The position numbers and the translations under genes are program-made. From Magnetococcales bacterium (GTDB lineage: Bacteria > Pseudomonadota > Magnetococcia > Magnetococcales > UBA8363), in the NCBI GenBank assembly GCA_015228925.1, contig JADGCQ010000003.1, forward strand, positions 1 through 64,000: a DNA stretch of 64,000 bases, in the 5' to 3' direction. Within the stretch, counting starts at the first letter, position 1. Every line of letters starts with the position of its first letter. Under the pieces are notes generated by a model. The model was given only the letters and a program-made list of their open reading frames with translations. It searched no databases and was not told where the DNA came from. This document shows positions 9,294 to 17,549 of this stretch, one piece after another.

Positions 9294-9647
9294 TCAACCT
9301 GCCTGATGCCGCCCCAATCCTTCCGCCAGCAGTGTGGCTGCCAGGGTGTTCAGGCTGACCCCCTCCGATTGGGCCTGACGTGCCAAGTCTGCATGGAGGC
9401 TTTTGGGAACACGCATACGCCATTGGCCGCTGAATTTGCCAGCAGAGCGCGGTTCGGGAATGGGACGATTTTGTTCATGAGCGACTTCTAACCAGGAAAG
9501 CATGGCCTCCTTTCCGCTGGCGATGGCCTCTTCGACGGTTTCTCCATCGGAAATGCAACCAGGAAGGTCAGGAAATTCAATCAAATAGCCACCACCTTCA
9601 TCCGTATTGAGGGGCCGGACGCTAAAAGGAAAATCCATCTCAGCCAT
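9294..9647 (-). CDS. hicB: HicB-family antitoxin
   Basis: This is the antitoxin of a type II HicAB pair. It neutralises the HicA mRNA interferase and represses the operon. The 117-residue protein has the N-terminal HicB fold (partially degraded RNase H fold, about 1-60) with the characteristic G-G-Y-L-I-E-F-P-D-L-P-G-C-I-S-D-G and EEAIASGKEAM segments. The C-terminal ribbon-helix-helix DNA-binding domain (about 70-117) has RMRVPKSLHADLARQA followed by a second helix. It overlaps the 3' end of hicA by eight bases, so translation is coupled. Toxin-first order is common for hicAB. Confidence 0.9.
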   Translation of the reverse strand: MAEMDFPFSVRPLNTDEGGGYLIEFPDLPGCISDGETVEEAIASGKEAMLSWLEVAHEQNRPIPEPRSAGKFSGQWRMRVPKSLHADLARQAQSEGVSLNTLAATLLAEGLGRHQAG

Positions 9648-9888
9648 TTTCGTTGTCCTCCAAAATTTCGATCATCGCGACCAGTTTACGAACATAAACC
9701 GGTTTCACTGGTTTGTGTGCCGGAATGCTCAAGGCTTCTGTCAAATGGGGATGAGTCACAATCACATGGCTGCCACGGGGATTTCGAATATCCATACCAT
9801 ACCGTTGGGCAATGGCTTGGATGTCTTCGATCCGCCAATCCCGGGGATTGTTCCGCATTTTTTGGATAATCTTGTCGGCCTTTGCCAT
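9640..9888 (-). CDS. hicA: HicA-family mRNA interferase toxin
   Basis: A small dsRBD-fold endoribonuclease toxin. The 82 residues give the usual HicA size. The expected pattern is visible: an N-terminal helix (KADKIIQKM), then a strand and loop with G-S-H-V-I-V-T-H-P near residue 40 containing the catalytic His, and a C-terminal I-P-A-H-K-P-V-K-P with following helix. I chose the ATG at 9888 because upstream in-frame codons to 9951 add a hydrophobic stretch absent from the family. No clear ribosome site is visible. The pair appears complete and probably functional. Confidence 0.88.
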   Translation of the reverse strand: MAKADKIIQKMRNNPRDWRIEDIQAIAQRYGMDIRNPRGSHVIVTHPHLTEALSIPAHKPVKPVYVRKLVAMIEILEDNENG

Positions 9889-10097
9889 GGCTGAATGATA
9901 CCGTATTTGGAACCACATTTTCAATACCGCAAAAGTATCCTGAAGGATCATCCGTGGTAGTTTTGATCATCGTTTCGGCCAAGTCTCTTTGAACGTGCTG
10001 GAAAAACCGTGATATGTGCAGGGGACAGCATGGGTATTCCTGTGTTATTCTTTTGGCGTTGGAATCGTGTTATTAACCAATGATTTTGGGTGTCGCC

Positions 10098-10280
10098 ATG
10101 AATATCAAGGAACATGTGTTGGAAATAACGCGCAAAATGCCAGAGGATGTCACGATTGAGGATATCATGGCGCGGTTGTACCTGTTGAAAAAGGTCCAAA
10201 AGGGGATCGACCAAGCTGATCAGGGGCAAATGGTTTCGCAGGAGGAGGCAAAGCATCGGATGGGAAGATGGCTCAAGTAA
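10098..10280 (+). CDS. Antitoxin-like protein paired with a ParE/RelE remnant
   Basis: A 60-residue helical protein with the run L-P/M-P-E-D-x-T-I-E-D-I-M-A-R-L-Y, typical of short antitoxins that precede ParE/RelE toxins. It ends with the HRMGRWLK tail. It overlaps the start of a truncated ParE-like reading frame by 13 bases in another frame, which is the normal operon layout of these pairs. An in-frame ATG exists 18 bases upstream (10080); the chosen ATG fits the length of relatives better. With its toxin broken, it is probably an orphan antitoxin. The family assignment rests on pattern and context rather than a catalytic motif. Confidence 0.6.
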   Translation: MNIKEHVLEITRKMPEDVTIEDIMARLYLLKKVQKGIDQADQGQMVSQEEAKHRMGRWLK

Positions 10281-10366
10281 ATTGGACGTTGCAGGACTTG
10301 GACGATCTGGAATCCATCTTTCTTTTTATTGTCTGGGATTCTATCCATTACGCCATGAGCAGATAG
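10268..10366 (+). pseudogene. Truncated ParE/RelE-type toxin
   Basis: A 32-codon frame begins MAQVNWTLQDLDDLESI, the standard opening of ParE-family toxins (beta strand, then the helix L-x-D-L-D-x-I). It stops at TAG after about one third of the expected 95-100 residues. The C-terminal two thirds, which hold the toxic surface, are missing; the next bases already belong to the minus-strand nucleotidyltransferase gene. The overlap with the antitoxin frame is intact, so the truncation came from a 3' deletion. Confidence 0.6.
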
Positions 10367-10378
10367 GTTTCCGCTTGG

Positions 10379-10708
10379 TCAGTGTCGCTCATAGAGGGGT
10401 CTCCCCTCCCGAAGGGCATGGGTGATGATGTGGTTGGCAGAGTGTTGCCAGCGTGCCACCTCATCCCGGCTGTAGAGCAGGATATCCTTGGGCATGGGGA
10501 AGGGTGCCAATAGCTTGCGAATCTTCAAAAGCTCGCGCCATCGGCTTCGTTCCTGAAACCCCTCATCCACCACCACCAACAAGTCGATGTCCGAATCTTC
10601 GTTGGCGGTGCCCCGTGCCAGAGAGCCAAATAGGATGATCCGCTCTGGGTGGATGGTTTCCACAAGGGTGGCACTCATGGCGGATAGGTCGGCGTCGGTG
10701 ATGGTCAT
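10379..10708 (-). CDS. MNT-type minimal nucleotidyltransferase
   Basis: A 109-residue minimal nucleotidyltransferase domain of the pol-beta superfamily. The helix-turn signature G-S-L-A-R-G, followed by D-S-D-I-D-L-L-V-V with the two metal-binding Asp residues, is intact near residues 28-45. Related proteins act as antitoxins that AMPylate or otherwise modify a HEPN toxin partner. No HEPN gene lies on either side, so it is either an orphan or acts elsewhere. I chose the ATG at 10708 because the frame upstream to 10768 adds 20 atypical residues. The truncated ParE remnant ends just beyond its 3' end, another sign of decay in this patch. Confidence 0.75.
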   Translation of the reverse strand: MTITDADLSAMSATLVETIHPERIILFGSLARGTANEDSDIDLLVVVDEGFQERSRWRELLKIRKLLAPFPMPKDILLYSRDEVARWQHSANHIITHALREGRPLYERH

Positions 10709-10919
10709 GGAATCGGTGCCCCATTGAATGCCTTCATGTTCGCATCTTCCTGTCCCGCGCATCGCCAATTTCCTCGATCAGGCGTTGATTCGGATTGAAC
10801 ACTATCCAGTCTTCCAGTATATCGTTCGGGATAACGTGGGGGCAACGCATAACATTTCTTGGCCTTGCCGTGGGTGCGCACTGTGCGGTTGATCAGCCGA
10901 TGACCAGGATGCTAAAATC

Positions 10920-11831
10920 GTGAATAACCTAAAAAAAACTGTCGGTCTCTTCGTTGGTGTTACCACCTTGGATATTCAATATCGGATCGATGGCTTCCCA
11001 TCCCCCAATACAAAACACTATGCCGATGAATGGGGTACCTTCGTCGGGGGGCCGGCAACCAACGCCGCAACCGTTTTTTCTCACCTTGGGGGAACCAGCA
11101 AACTGTATACAGGTGTGGGAAATAATCCCTTCACCGCACGCATCGCCGAAGATTTTCATAACTCCAAAATTCAATGGGAAGATATCTTTCACCAGCAATC
11201 AACGACCCCTCCCATCGCTTCAATCTTTACCAATCGACACAATGGGGATCGTACTATCGTGACCTATTTGCCCGACAAAACCACCGTCGATCCCGGTCTC
11301 CTCAATCTGGAATTTCTTGAAGAAGCCCACATCCTCATGGCCGACGGATTCTTTCTGGATGTGGCGATCCCCCTCGCACACAAAGCCAGAGAAAAAAATA
11401 TCCCCGTCGTGTTCGATGGGGGCAGTTGGAAGCCTGGTCTGGAAAACCTGATCCGACTGACCGATATCGCCATCGTATCCGAACGATTTTTATCCCCAAA
11501 TTCGGCGGTAAACCAAGATGTCATCGCGTCGTTGCATGATTGGGGATGCACCAAAGTGGCCGTGACCCGGGGAGAAAAACCGATCATCGTCTCCGAGGGG
11601 AATGGGCGGTTTGAACTGGCCGTGGAACCCATCCATGCCGTGGATACGTTGGCGGCGGGAGATTTCTTCCATGGTGCATTCTGTTATGATTATCTTAAAA
11701 CAGACGATTTCGTTGCATCGCTCAAACAGGCCGCCCATATTGCGGGACTCTCCTGCCAATCCTTTGGGACACGAGGGTGGTTGCAGAAACTTGCTCATCT
11801 GGAAAAGTCAGGAAGTGATGGCGGCCAGTAG
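10920..11831 (+). CDS. PfkB-family sugar or nucleoside kinase
   Basis: A ribokinase-fold kinase that phosphorylates a small hydroxylated substrate with ATP. The 303-residue protein shows the N-terminal PfkB pattern (F-V-G-G-P-A-T-N-A-A near residue 41, where the sugar-binding Gly-Gly lies), a central FDGGSWKPG segment and the C-terminal signature D-T-L-A-A-G-D-F-F-H-G-A-F near residue 245 with the catalytic Asp. The substrate cannot be told from sequence. It starts at GTG without a strong ribosome site. It converges with the ATPase-like gene on the other strand and the two coding regions overlap by 24 bases. It is not obviously part of the PqqD/ATP-grasp set. Confidence 0.8.
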   Translation: MNNLKKTVGLFVGVTTLDIQYRIDGFPSPNTKHYADEWGTFVGGPATNAATVFSHLGGTSKLYTGVGNNPFTARIAEDFHNSKIQWEDIFHQQSTTPPIASIFTNRHNGDRTIVTYLPDKTTVDPGLLNLEFLEEAHILMADGFFLDVAIPLAHKAREKNIPVVFDGGSWKPGLENLIRLTDIAIVSERFLSPNSAVNQDVIASLHDWGCTKVAVTRGEKPIIVSEGNGRFELAVEPIHAVDTLAAGDFFHGAFCYDYLKTDDFVASLKQAAHIAGLSCQSFGTRGWLQKLAHLEKSGSDGGQ

Positions 11832-12752
11832 GCGTTGGCCCATCTCCCGGATACATCCACTTCTCCAAACCAACGTGTACTCCTTGGCTTTCACGATCCC
11901 TTGCCAATATAGCTTTTGCAGCAAAGAATCCCCGACCCAGGCCAGGGTAATCTCCCCCAGATCCTCTTGCGTAAGCAGGTCAGACAAACGTTGATGATCG
12001 GCTGGGTTGGACAAAACATGCGACCAAACGCGGGCCATGAGCGTTTGATCACGCAGCAATAATTCATGAAATAAAATATCCTGGTCTTGCCCCCAAGCGT
12101 GCAGGCACTGCATCGATAACCATCCATGCCCTCCGGTCACTTCCAGAATCGAATCGCTGACCGGGGGTGGCAAGGAGAGGGATTGATGACTGGCCCGCTC
12201 CTGCAATTCCATCGAGGAAAAACCCGGTAGTTCACAGACCGTGGCACTGTTGAGCAGAGAAGATTCACCATCCGCATGGGCCAGATGGTATAACCGTTCG
12301 CCACCGCAGAATACCACCCGGAACGGATCATAGATGGCGGTGGCACGATGCAGCAGGGCGGCCAGATCATACCGCAAGGATTCAGAAATGGTCTCAATGC
12401 CCATAACCAGGAAAAAGGCTTGACCCTGCTTGTCGGCCAAAAAATCCAATAACCCCTGTTCAAAATCGGACCGGGAATCAATCTTCCGGGTGATGCCAAG
12501 CTGCTGGGCCAGCGATGGGAAAAAACGGTCGTCCGCATCATCCCGACTGGCGGCTGGGGTGAGCAGCCAAGTATGACCTTCGGGAAAACGGGGTTGTACG
12601 CGCTCCAGCAAAACCCGAATGACCGTATCCGGGTCTCGATCCGCTTGATGCAGAATCAACAGCATCTTGGCAAGCCAAAGATATTCCTCCACGTCGTCAA
12701 GGAACGTCCGTTCGTTGCCACAAGGAGACCGCTCGGAAATTTTATGTGTCAT
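11808..12752 (-). CDS. AAA/STAND ATPase-like protein lacking a P-loop
   Basis: A 314-residue soluble protein whose general layout resembles STAND or AAA_35-type ATPases. A central block QAFFLVMGIETISESLRYDL occupies the place of a Walker B strand and following helix (near residue 120). A later AVVFCGG-like strand, a GGHGWLSMQCL helix and a C-terminal winged-helix-like stretch (LLQKLYWQGIVKAKEYTLVW) complete the pattern. No GxxxxGK[ST] P-loop is present and the Walker B acidic pair is not conserved, so ATP hydrolysis is unlikely. It follows the urea-transporter/M23 fusion by 121 bases on the same strand. Its function is unknown; a regulatory or scaffold role for the neighbouring set is possible. 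Confidence 0.5.
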   Translation of the reverse strand: MTHKISERSPCGNERTFLDDVEEYLWLAKMLLILHQADRDPDTVIRVLLERVQPRFPEGHTWLLTPAASRDDADDRFFPSLAQQLGITRKIDSRSDFEQGLLDFLADKQGQAFFLVMGIETISESLRYDLAALLHRATAIYDPFRVVFCGGERLYHLAHADGESSLLNSATVCELPGFSSMELQERASHQSLSLPPPVSDSILEVTGGHGWLSMQCLHAWGQDQDILFHELLLRDQTLMARVWSHVLSNPADHQRLSDLLTQEDLGEITLAWVGDSLLQKLYWQGIVKAKEYTLVWRSGCIREMGQRLLAAITS

Positions 12753-12873
12753 GGCGGATGATCACGCGATGGAAAACCATGATGGTCCCAGAAAAATCGT
12801 TTCTATTGTACTCAAACCGACACCATAACAGTCATCCCAAGGAATTTCCATGGCTGCCAAACCGGAATGCCCC

Positions 12874-15033
12874 TCAGGTTGTTTCGCCCACCCCCGTTTC
12901 CCAGCCGCTGATGCCGTGATCCGCTTGCATTCCATGGCGAACCAGCTCGCCTTGAAGGGTTCGCTTGGCGGTATGCAGGCGGAAACGGGTCCACCCCAGG
13001 CTTTCGGAAAGTTCGGCACTTCCATGGCATGACCAGACGATGTGACCGCCCCAAGTGATCACGCGATGATGAACATCTTGGACCCAACACAGACGCATCG
13101 GTTGCCATTGGCGGGTATAACGGCTTTCACCCTTCAGGATGCCTGGAAAACACCAATGGACGATGCGCAACCACCAGGGGGCCGGTAACCAATGGATGGG
13201 AATGGTATCCCTCCAGGAGATCGCCTCTTCACACAGCGGCGTTAAAGCGGTGGTCAACAGGAGGGCATCCAGGGATGGATCGGCCCCCCCCTGGCGTCCA
13301 TGGAGGGCGATGAGGGTATCGGTTTGAACAAAGGCGATTTTGGCGTTTTTGTCGGAAACCAGCCATAGAGTTCCCGCCAGGTCAATATCCACTTTCACGG
13401 TGAGCTGGGCCGGGAGATCCTGCATGGCATAGGTGAATGTCCGTCCGACATCCCGCCGTAGGGATAGGGCCAGGAGGGGATTGGGGCTGGGGTGTTGCAG
13501 GCTTTCTTGTTCCTGGGGAATATGGTCCAGCATCAGATGGTTTTCTCCCCCCTGCACAACGATGACATTGGCCAGGTGAAAGGGGCGGGTAGGATTGCCC
13601 AACCATGGCCCTTGTTGCACATGCAGATGAATGTGGGGTTGGGGTGAACGGCCCGAATTACCGCAACGGGCCAGGATTTGTCCTACGACGACAAAGGCGT
13701 TGACGCCAATGGTGAGGCTACCTTGTTGTATGTGGGACAGCAGGACATGATGGCCATCGGTGAGGGCGATGAGCAAAAAATTACCCCAACAATGCTCGGA
13801 ATCGATCTGGCCGGGGGGATTGTCGGGGAGGTCGTCGCGGCAGGCACTGACAGTGCCGGTGACCGGGGAACAAATGGCCGCACCAAAGCAATGATAATCG
13901 GTCAGTTGGCGTCCGTCACCGTGATGGGCCGAACCGCCCTGTATTTTGTGAAAATCCAGCCCGTGACGCCATAGCCCCTGGTGGGTATGGGGTCCATCCC
14001 ACCCTTGATACACCTGCCAAGTGCCCAAAAAAGGGGGTCTAAGGCCCACACTCCCCTCGGAAACCCCACGGGCCTCCGCCATAGCCATGACTTCGGCAAC
14101 CGTTTCCGGGATTTGGGGGGGGGAAATCCAATAGCGGCCCCAGGTTTCTCCCGCCCATGGTCCCAGGGCGGTCATCAACAACCAGGTGGTTGTGATAAAG
14201 GCCAGCGATAGGGGGGGGAGACCCAGGTAATAAAAAATATTATAGGTACCGAGAGAGACAAATCCGACGACCGCTGCGCCAACGATGGTTACCAGAAAGG
14301 TGCGTCCAACGGGGCGGGCAAAAACTCCCCCTGCCATCAGGGCGGTCAACATGGCGGCGGTCCCCGCGAGCGACAAGGGGATGGTGTAGGGCAACACCCC
14401 CAGCATCCGTAATTCCCCGGTGACGACGATGAATGCCAGGATGATCATCAAAAACAGGCGTCGGGAGGAGAGCAGTATGGCCAAGCCAATCAACACCCCG
14501 CCACTGGGCGACGGGGAAAAATAGATCTGCCCCATGGAAATCAACCAAGCAAGGATGGGGCTGGCAACCCATTGATAGAGAAAAAGGTCAACGGGGTTGG
14601 GGAGGTGGGGCACGGCTCCAGGGAGGACCAAGGCACGTCCAACGGCATAAAGCCCCACGCCAATGATGAACAAGGGCGATGAAAGGATGGGCAAGCCCCA
14701 GGGTAATGCGACGGTGGCATAAATCAAACGGCTTACCAAAGTTGCCAATAATCCCGCCAGGAGAGTCAAGGTGATGGTCGCGGGGGTGGGGGCAAAAAAT
14801 GTCCCCACCATCAAACCCAACAAAACCCCATTGACCACATCCAGGTCTGCCACCTGGTTGGGCAAGGCCAAAAGCCGACGACAGCTCAAGCTTGCCGCCC
14901 CTCCCAGCAGACCCATGAGTCCGACGGGGGGATTGAGCAAGGTGGCCGCAACCAAAAGCCAGTGGGCCTTACGGGATTTAAAATATAAAAATGAGCCGTA
15001 AGCACCCAGCAAGGTGTGGAAAAAAGGCCACAA
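12874..15033 (-). CDS. Urea-transporter/M23 peptidase fusion protein
   Basis: A 719-residue two-part protein. Residues 1-300 form about ten hydrophobic segments matching the urea-transporter (UT) fold; the half-repeat signature DLDVVNGVLLGLMVG and a second, related half near residue 180-260 are visible. After a short linker, residues 335-490 form an M23 (lysostaphin-type) zinc metallopeptidase domain. It has H351 in GPHTHQG, D360 in HGLDF, the APV-like CSPVTGTV turn and the H467-I-H469 motif in PHIHLHV, so all zinc and catalytic positions are present. About 230 further residues of unknown fold follow. I chose the TTG at 15033, two bases past the decarboxylase stop and preceded by GGAAG. A GTG at 15117 would overlap the decarboxylase by 82 bases. 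The peptidase part probably faces the periplasm. Confidence 0.8.
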   Translation of the reverse strand: MWPFFHTLLGAYGSFLYFKSRKAHWLLVAATLLNPPVGLMGLLGGAASLSCRRLLALPNQVADLDVVNGVLLGLMVGTFFAPTPATITLTLLAGLLATLVSRLIYATVALPWGLPILSSPLFIIGVGLYAVGRALVLPGAVPHLPNPVDLFLYQWVASPILAWLISMGQIYFSPSPSGGVLIGLAILLSSRRLFLMIILAFIVVTGELRMLGVLPYTIPLSLAGTAAMLTALMAGGVFARPVGRTFLVTIVGAAVVGFVSLGTYNIFYYLGLPPLSLAFITTTWLLMTALGPWAGETWGRYWISPPQIPETVAEVMAMAEARGVSEGSVGLRPPFLGTWQVYQGWDGPHTHQGLWRHGLDFHKIQGGSAHHGDGRQLTDYHCFGAAICSPVTGTVSACRDDLPDNPPGQIDSEHCWGNFLLIALTDGHHVLLSHIQQGSLTIGVNAFVVVGQILARCGNSGRSPQPHIHLHVQQGPWLGNPTRPFHLANVIVVQGGENHLMLDHIPQEQESLQHPSPNPLLALSLRRDVGRTFTYAMQDLPAQLTVKVDIDLAGTLWLVSDKNAKIAFVQTDTLIALHGRQGGADPSLDALLLTTALTPLCEEAISWRDTIPIHWLPAPWWLRIVHWCFPGILKGESRYTRQWQPMRLCWVQDVHHRVITWGGHIVWSCHGSAELSESLGWTRFRLHTAKRTLQGELVRHGMQADHGISGWETGVGETT

Positions 15034-15035
15034 CT

Positions 15036-16445
15036 CTAGTCTTCCATGGGTTGGGGGAGGGGGAGCCAGGAACCGGGATTGGGAGTCAGGCGCGCAGGGA
15101 TCCGTTCGGGTTCGCACAGGGTCGATAAGGTTTCGCCCTGGCGGATGATTTCATGGGTGCCGTTGGGTGAGAGGAGTATAATGGCGGGACGCAGTTCGAT
15201 GAACTGGAGCCATTGGGTGTTGTTGTAGGCCCCGACCGGGGAAAAAACCAGCCGATCTCCTACTTTCAAGGGGGGGAGACTCACCAGTTGGCGCATACAG
15301 TCGATATTCATGCACAATGGGCCGTAGAGAACCGTTTCTTCGGGAATACCCCCATTGGGTTGAACCAACCGGACCGGATGGTGATACCATAGAGCCGTCA
15401 GCATCAGGTTGATTCCCCCATCCAAAATGACCCCACGCTTGCCATCGACCAACCGTTTGGTCCCGACCACGGTGGCGACCAACGATTGAGCATCGTCGAT
15501 CACGGCGCGTCCGCTTTCGATGATCAAGACTGGCGGCGGTCCAGGACGATCCGATAACCCTTTTTTCAGGGCCTTTCCCACCGTCTGGGCAAATTCTTCA
15601 ATCTCTGGGACCGCCTGTTCGGGGGGGGCGTAGACCCCTTGGAGGGCGTTGCGCGATGGAAAACCACCGCCGATGTCCAGATAGGTGATGCGGGTGTTAC
15701 CATCTTTTTCCATCTCTTGCATAAAATCGGTCATGAGGCGGATCTGTTCCCCATAGGCGCGGGGATCGAGGATGAACGTCCCCAAATGGCTGTGCAAGCC
15801 GTTGAGGGTCAGGTGTGGGCTACAGCGGATGCGGAGGGCCGCTTCGTGGGCTTGACCATTTTCCAGGTTAAAACCAAACCGGCTCCAGGGTTCGGTGTAG
15901 CCGGTATTGAAATTCAAACGCAAGGCGACGGGTACCACACGGTTTTGCTCTTTGGCGATGGCCTCGATAAGGCTGAGTTCATCCAGATGATCACAATGGA
16001 TATGGGCACCTTCGGCGATGGCCCGTTCCAAAATTGGACGTGGTTTATAAGGGCCGTTGAACAAAATACGATTGCCGGGTACACCCAAAAGGCGGGCTTT
16101 TTCGTACTCCGGTTTGGAAACGACCTCGGCCCAGGAGCCTTCCTGGTGGAGAATGCGGCATACGGCACTGAGGGTATTGGTTTTATAGGACCAGCCATGG
16201 ATCACGCTGGGGTGATGGCGTTCAAAGGCTTGGCGAATCGCCCGCACATTGTGGCGCAGCCGCTGTTCCGAGGTGATAAAAAGTGGCGATCCGTAGAGAT
16301 TAACGAGGTCATCGATGGGAAGGCCATCAATCTCGGAGCGGGATGAGTCGCTGCGGCGATGACCAAATTTGTTGATGGCCCCCAGATGCAGGGGTTGAAT
16401 CATGGGGGGTTCCCAGATGAGTGTCAAAGGTGACGGTTGATTCAT
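15036..16445 (-). CDS. PLP-dependent decarboxylase, alanine racemase fold (DAP/ornithine type)
   Basis: A fold-type III PLP enzyme of the diaminopimelate/ornithine/carboxynorspermidine decarboxylase group, 469 residues. The PLP-binding lysine is K88 in SYKTN. Further hallmarks are H-S-H-L-G near residue 215, the phosphate-binding D-I-G-G-G-F-P near 260, E-S-G-R near 320, and the second-subunit G-P-L-C-x-x-x-D near 385 that supplies the catalytic Cys and Asp. The substrate-specificity helix does not match a standard LysA or SpeC/NspC that I can name. Its company (PqqD-like protein, ATP-grasp ligase) points to a specialised product rather than lysine synthesis. It sits 30 bases after the ATP-grasp gene in the same operon. 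Confidence 0.82.
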   Translation of the reverse strand: MNQPSPLTLIWEPPMIQPLHLGAINKFGHRRSDSSRSEIDGLPIDDLVNLYGSPLFITSEQRLRHNVRAIRQAFERHHPSVIHGWSYKTNTLSAVCRILHQEGSWAEVVSKPEYEKARLLGVPGNRILFNGPYKPRPILERAIAEGAHIHCDHLDELSLIEAIAKEQNRVVPVALRLNFNTGYTEPWSRFGFNLENGQAHEAALRIRCSPHLTLNGLHSHLGTFILDPRAYGEQIRLMTDFMQEMEKDGNTRITYLDIGGGFPSRNALQGVYAPPEQAVPEIEEFAQTVGKALKKGLSDRPGPPPVLIIESGRAVIDDAQSLVATVVGTKRLVDGKRGVILDGGINLMLTALWYHHPVRLVQPNGGIPEETVLYGPLCMNIDCMRQLVSLPPLKVGDRLVFSPVGAYNNTQWLQFIELRPAIILLSPNGTHEIIRQGETLSTLCEPERIPARLTPNPGSWLPLPQPMED

Positions 16446-16475
16446 AACGATGCCTTTCCCTCATGCAAGGGGTGG

Positions 16476-17549
16476 TCAATGGGTGCCGGTGGTGGCGATG
16501 GCCGCCAGTTGGTCGAGACTGACGATGACATCCTGGGCATGACGAATAAACAGGGTGCCGGTCACGGGTGCGGCCAACCCAGGGCAAGCCTCCTGGGCCA
16601 TCAGGTGCATCAGGATGGCGGGTAGGTTGCGTCCCACGGCATGGCTCAAGTAAACCCACGAGGGGAAACGGGGGTTGATCTCCACCAGATAAAGTTTGCC
16701 ATCTTCACCTTTGAGGGCTTCAACCTCCAAAGGACCGTGCCAGGATAAATGGGTGGCCAGCGTTTGTGCCATGGCCAAAAGATCATGATCTTCGATGCTC
16801 ACCCCGGCCCAAGCCTTCCCTTTGTCGGTGATCGCCCGTTTGCGCATCATCACCGCCCCCAAAAGGGTGCTGTCTGCATCACACACAGCGGTCAGGTTGA
16901 TTTCATGGCCGGGGATAAACCGTTGTACCAGCAGGGGATAACCCCACTGTTGGGCGATGCGCCAGCAGGCGGCTTTGGCCTCGGCGGGATGGTGAACCAC
17001 CTGGGCATCATAGAACAGCCCTTTGACCACCAGGGGATAGTGCCAACCCGACTCATGGCATTCTTCAAAAAAACGGAGATCGTTGATGGTACGGGTTTCC
17101 GGGGTATCCACACCCGTTGCATGGCACAGGGCGGGAAGGCGATCTTTACCCCGTTTGGCAAGGCTGTGCCGACTGGGGAGCAATGTGGTGATTTCCAGTT
17201 GGGACAAGGTGGCTGATAAACAGAGAAAATTGATCAATTCCGAGTCCAGACAGGGGATGATGGCGTCCATGTGGTCTCTCGCCTGTATTTCTTGCAAACG
17301 CTGTCTGAGCGATTCTTCCCCCGTGGAGGGGTAGGGGAGGAGATAGGCGGTATCGCACGATGAATCATGGTAGATCCCCGCATCCAGGCTGTCATAGCCC
17401 AGGCCGATCAAACGCCCGTGGAATTCGGGATGTTCGCGCAAGCAGCGGGCTACCGCCATGCCAGGACCGGGATTATCCGGGCGGGCGTTCATTCCGGTAA
17501 TGGCAATGGACCAAGTTCGCCAATCGTTTCTTGGGTGGCTGGTATTCAT
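16476..17549 (-). CDS. ATP-grasp carboxylate-amine ligase
   Basis: A 357-residue ATP-grasp enzyme. It activates a carboxylate as acyl phosphate and joins it to an amine or thiol. The preATP-grasp Rossmann-like domain (about 1-115) opens WSIAITGMNARPDNPGPGMAVA. The ATP-binding block PLVVKGLFYDAQ lies near residue 170, LVQRFIPGHEINLTAV near 205 and the metal-binding LYLVEINPRFPSW near 285, so the active site looks intact. The closest general style is the CarB/PylC-like stand-alone ligases. Its ATG overlaps the stop of the PqqD-like gene (ATGA), implying coupled expression. The substrate is unknown; a peptide or protein-bound substrate presented by the PqqD-like partner is an inference. Confidence 0.85.
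   Translation of the reverse strand: MNTSHPRNDWRTWSIAITGMNARPDNPGPGMAVARCLREHPEFHGRLIGLGYDSLDAGIYHDSSCDTAYLLPYPSTGEESLRQRLQEIQARDHMDAIIPCLDSELINFLCLSATLSQLEITTLLPSRHSLAKRGKDRLPALCHATGVDTPETRTINDLRFFEECHESGWHYPLVVKGLFYDAQVVHHPAEAKAACWRIAQQWGYPLLVQRFIPGHEINLTAVCDADSTLLGAVMMRKRAITDKGKAWAGVSIEDHDLLAMAQTLATHLSWHGPLEVEALKGEDGKLYLVEINPRFPSWVYLSHAVGRNLPAILMHLMAQEACPGLAAPVTGTLFIRHAQDVIVSLDQLAAIATTGTH

Noticed and set aside
10709-10919. Possible HEPN partner gene of the nucleotidyltransferase
   Set aside because: All six frames in this gap are short and lack the Rx4-6H motif of HEPN toxins.
15036-16445. Assignment as LysA (diaminopimelate decarboxylase)
   Set aside because: The PLP and catalytic motifs fit the broader family, but the gene context and the missing LysA-type substrate helix do not justify a specific name.
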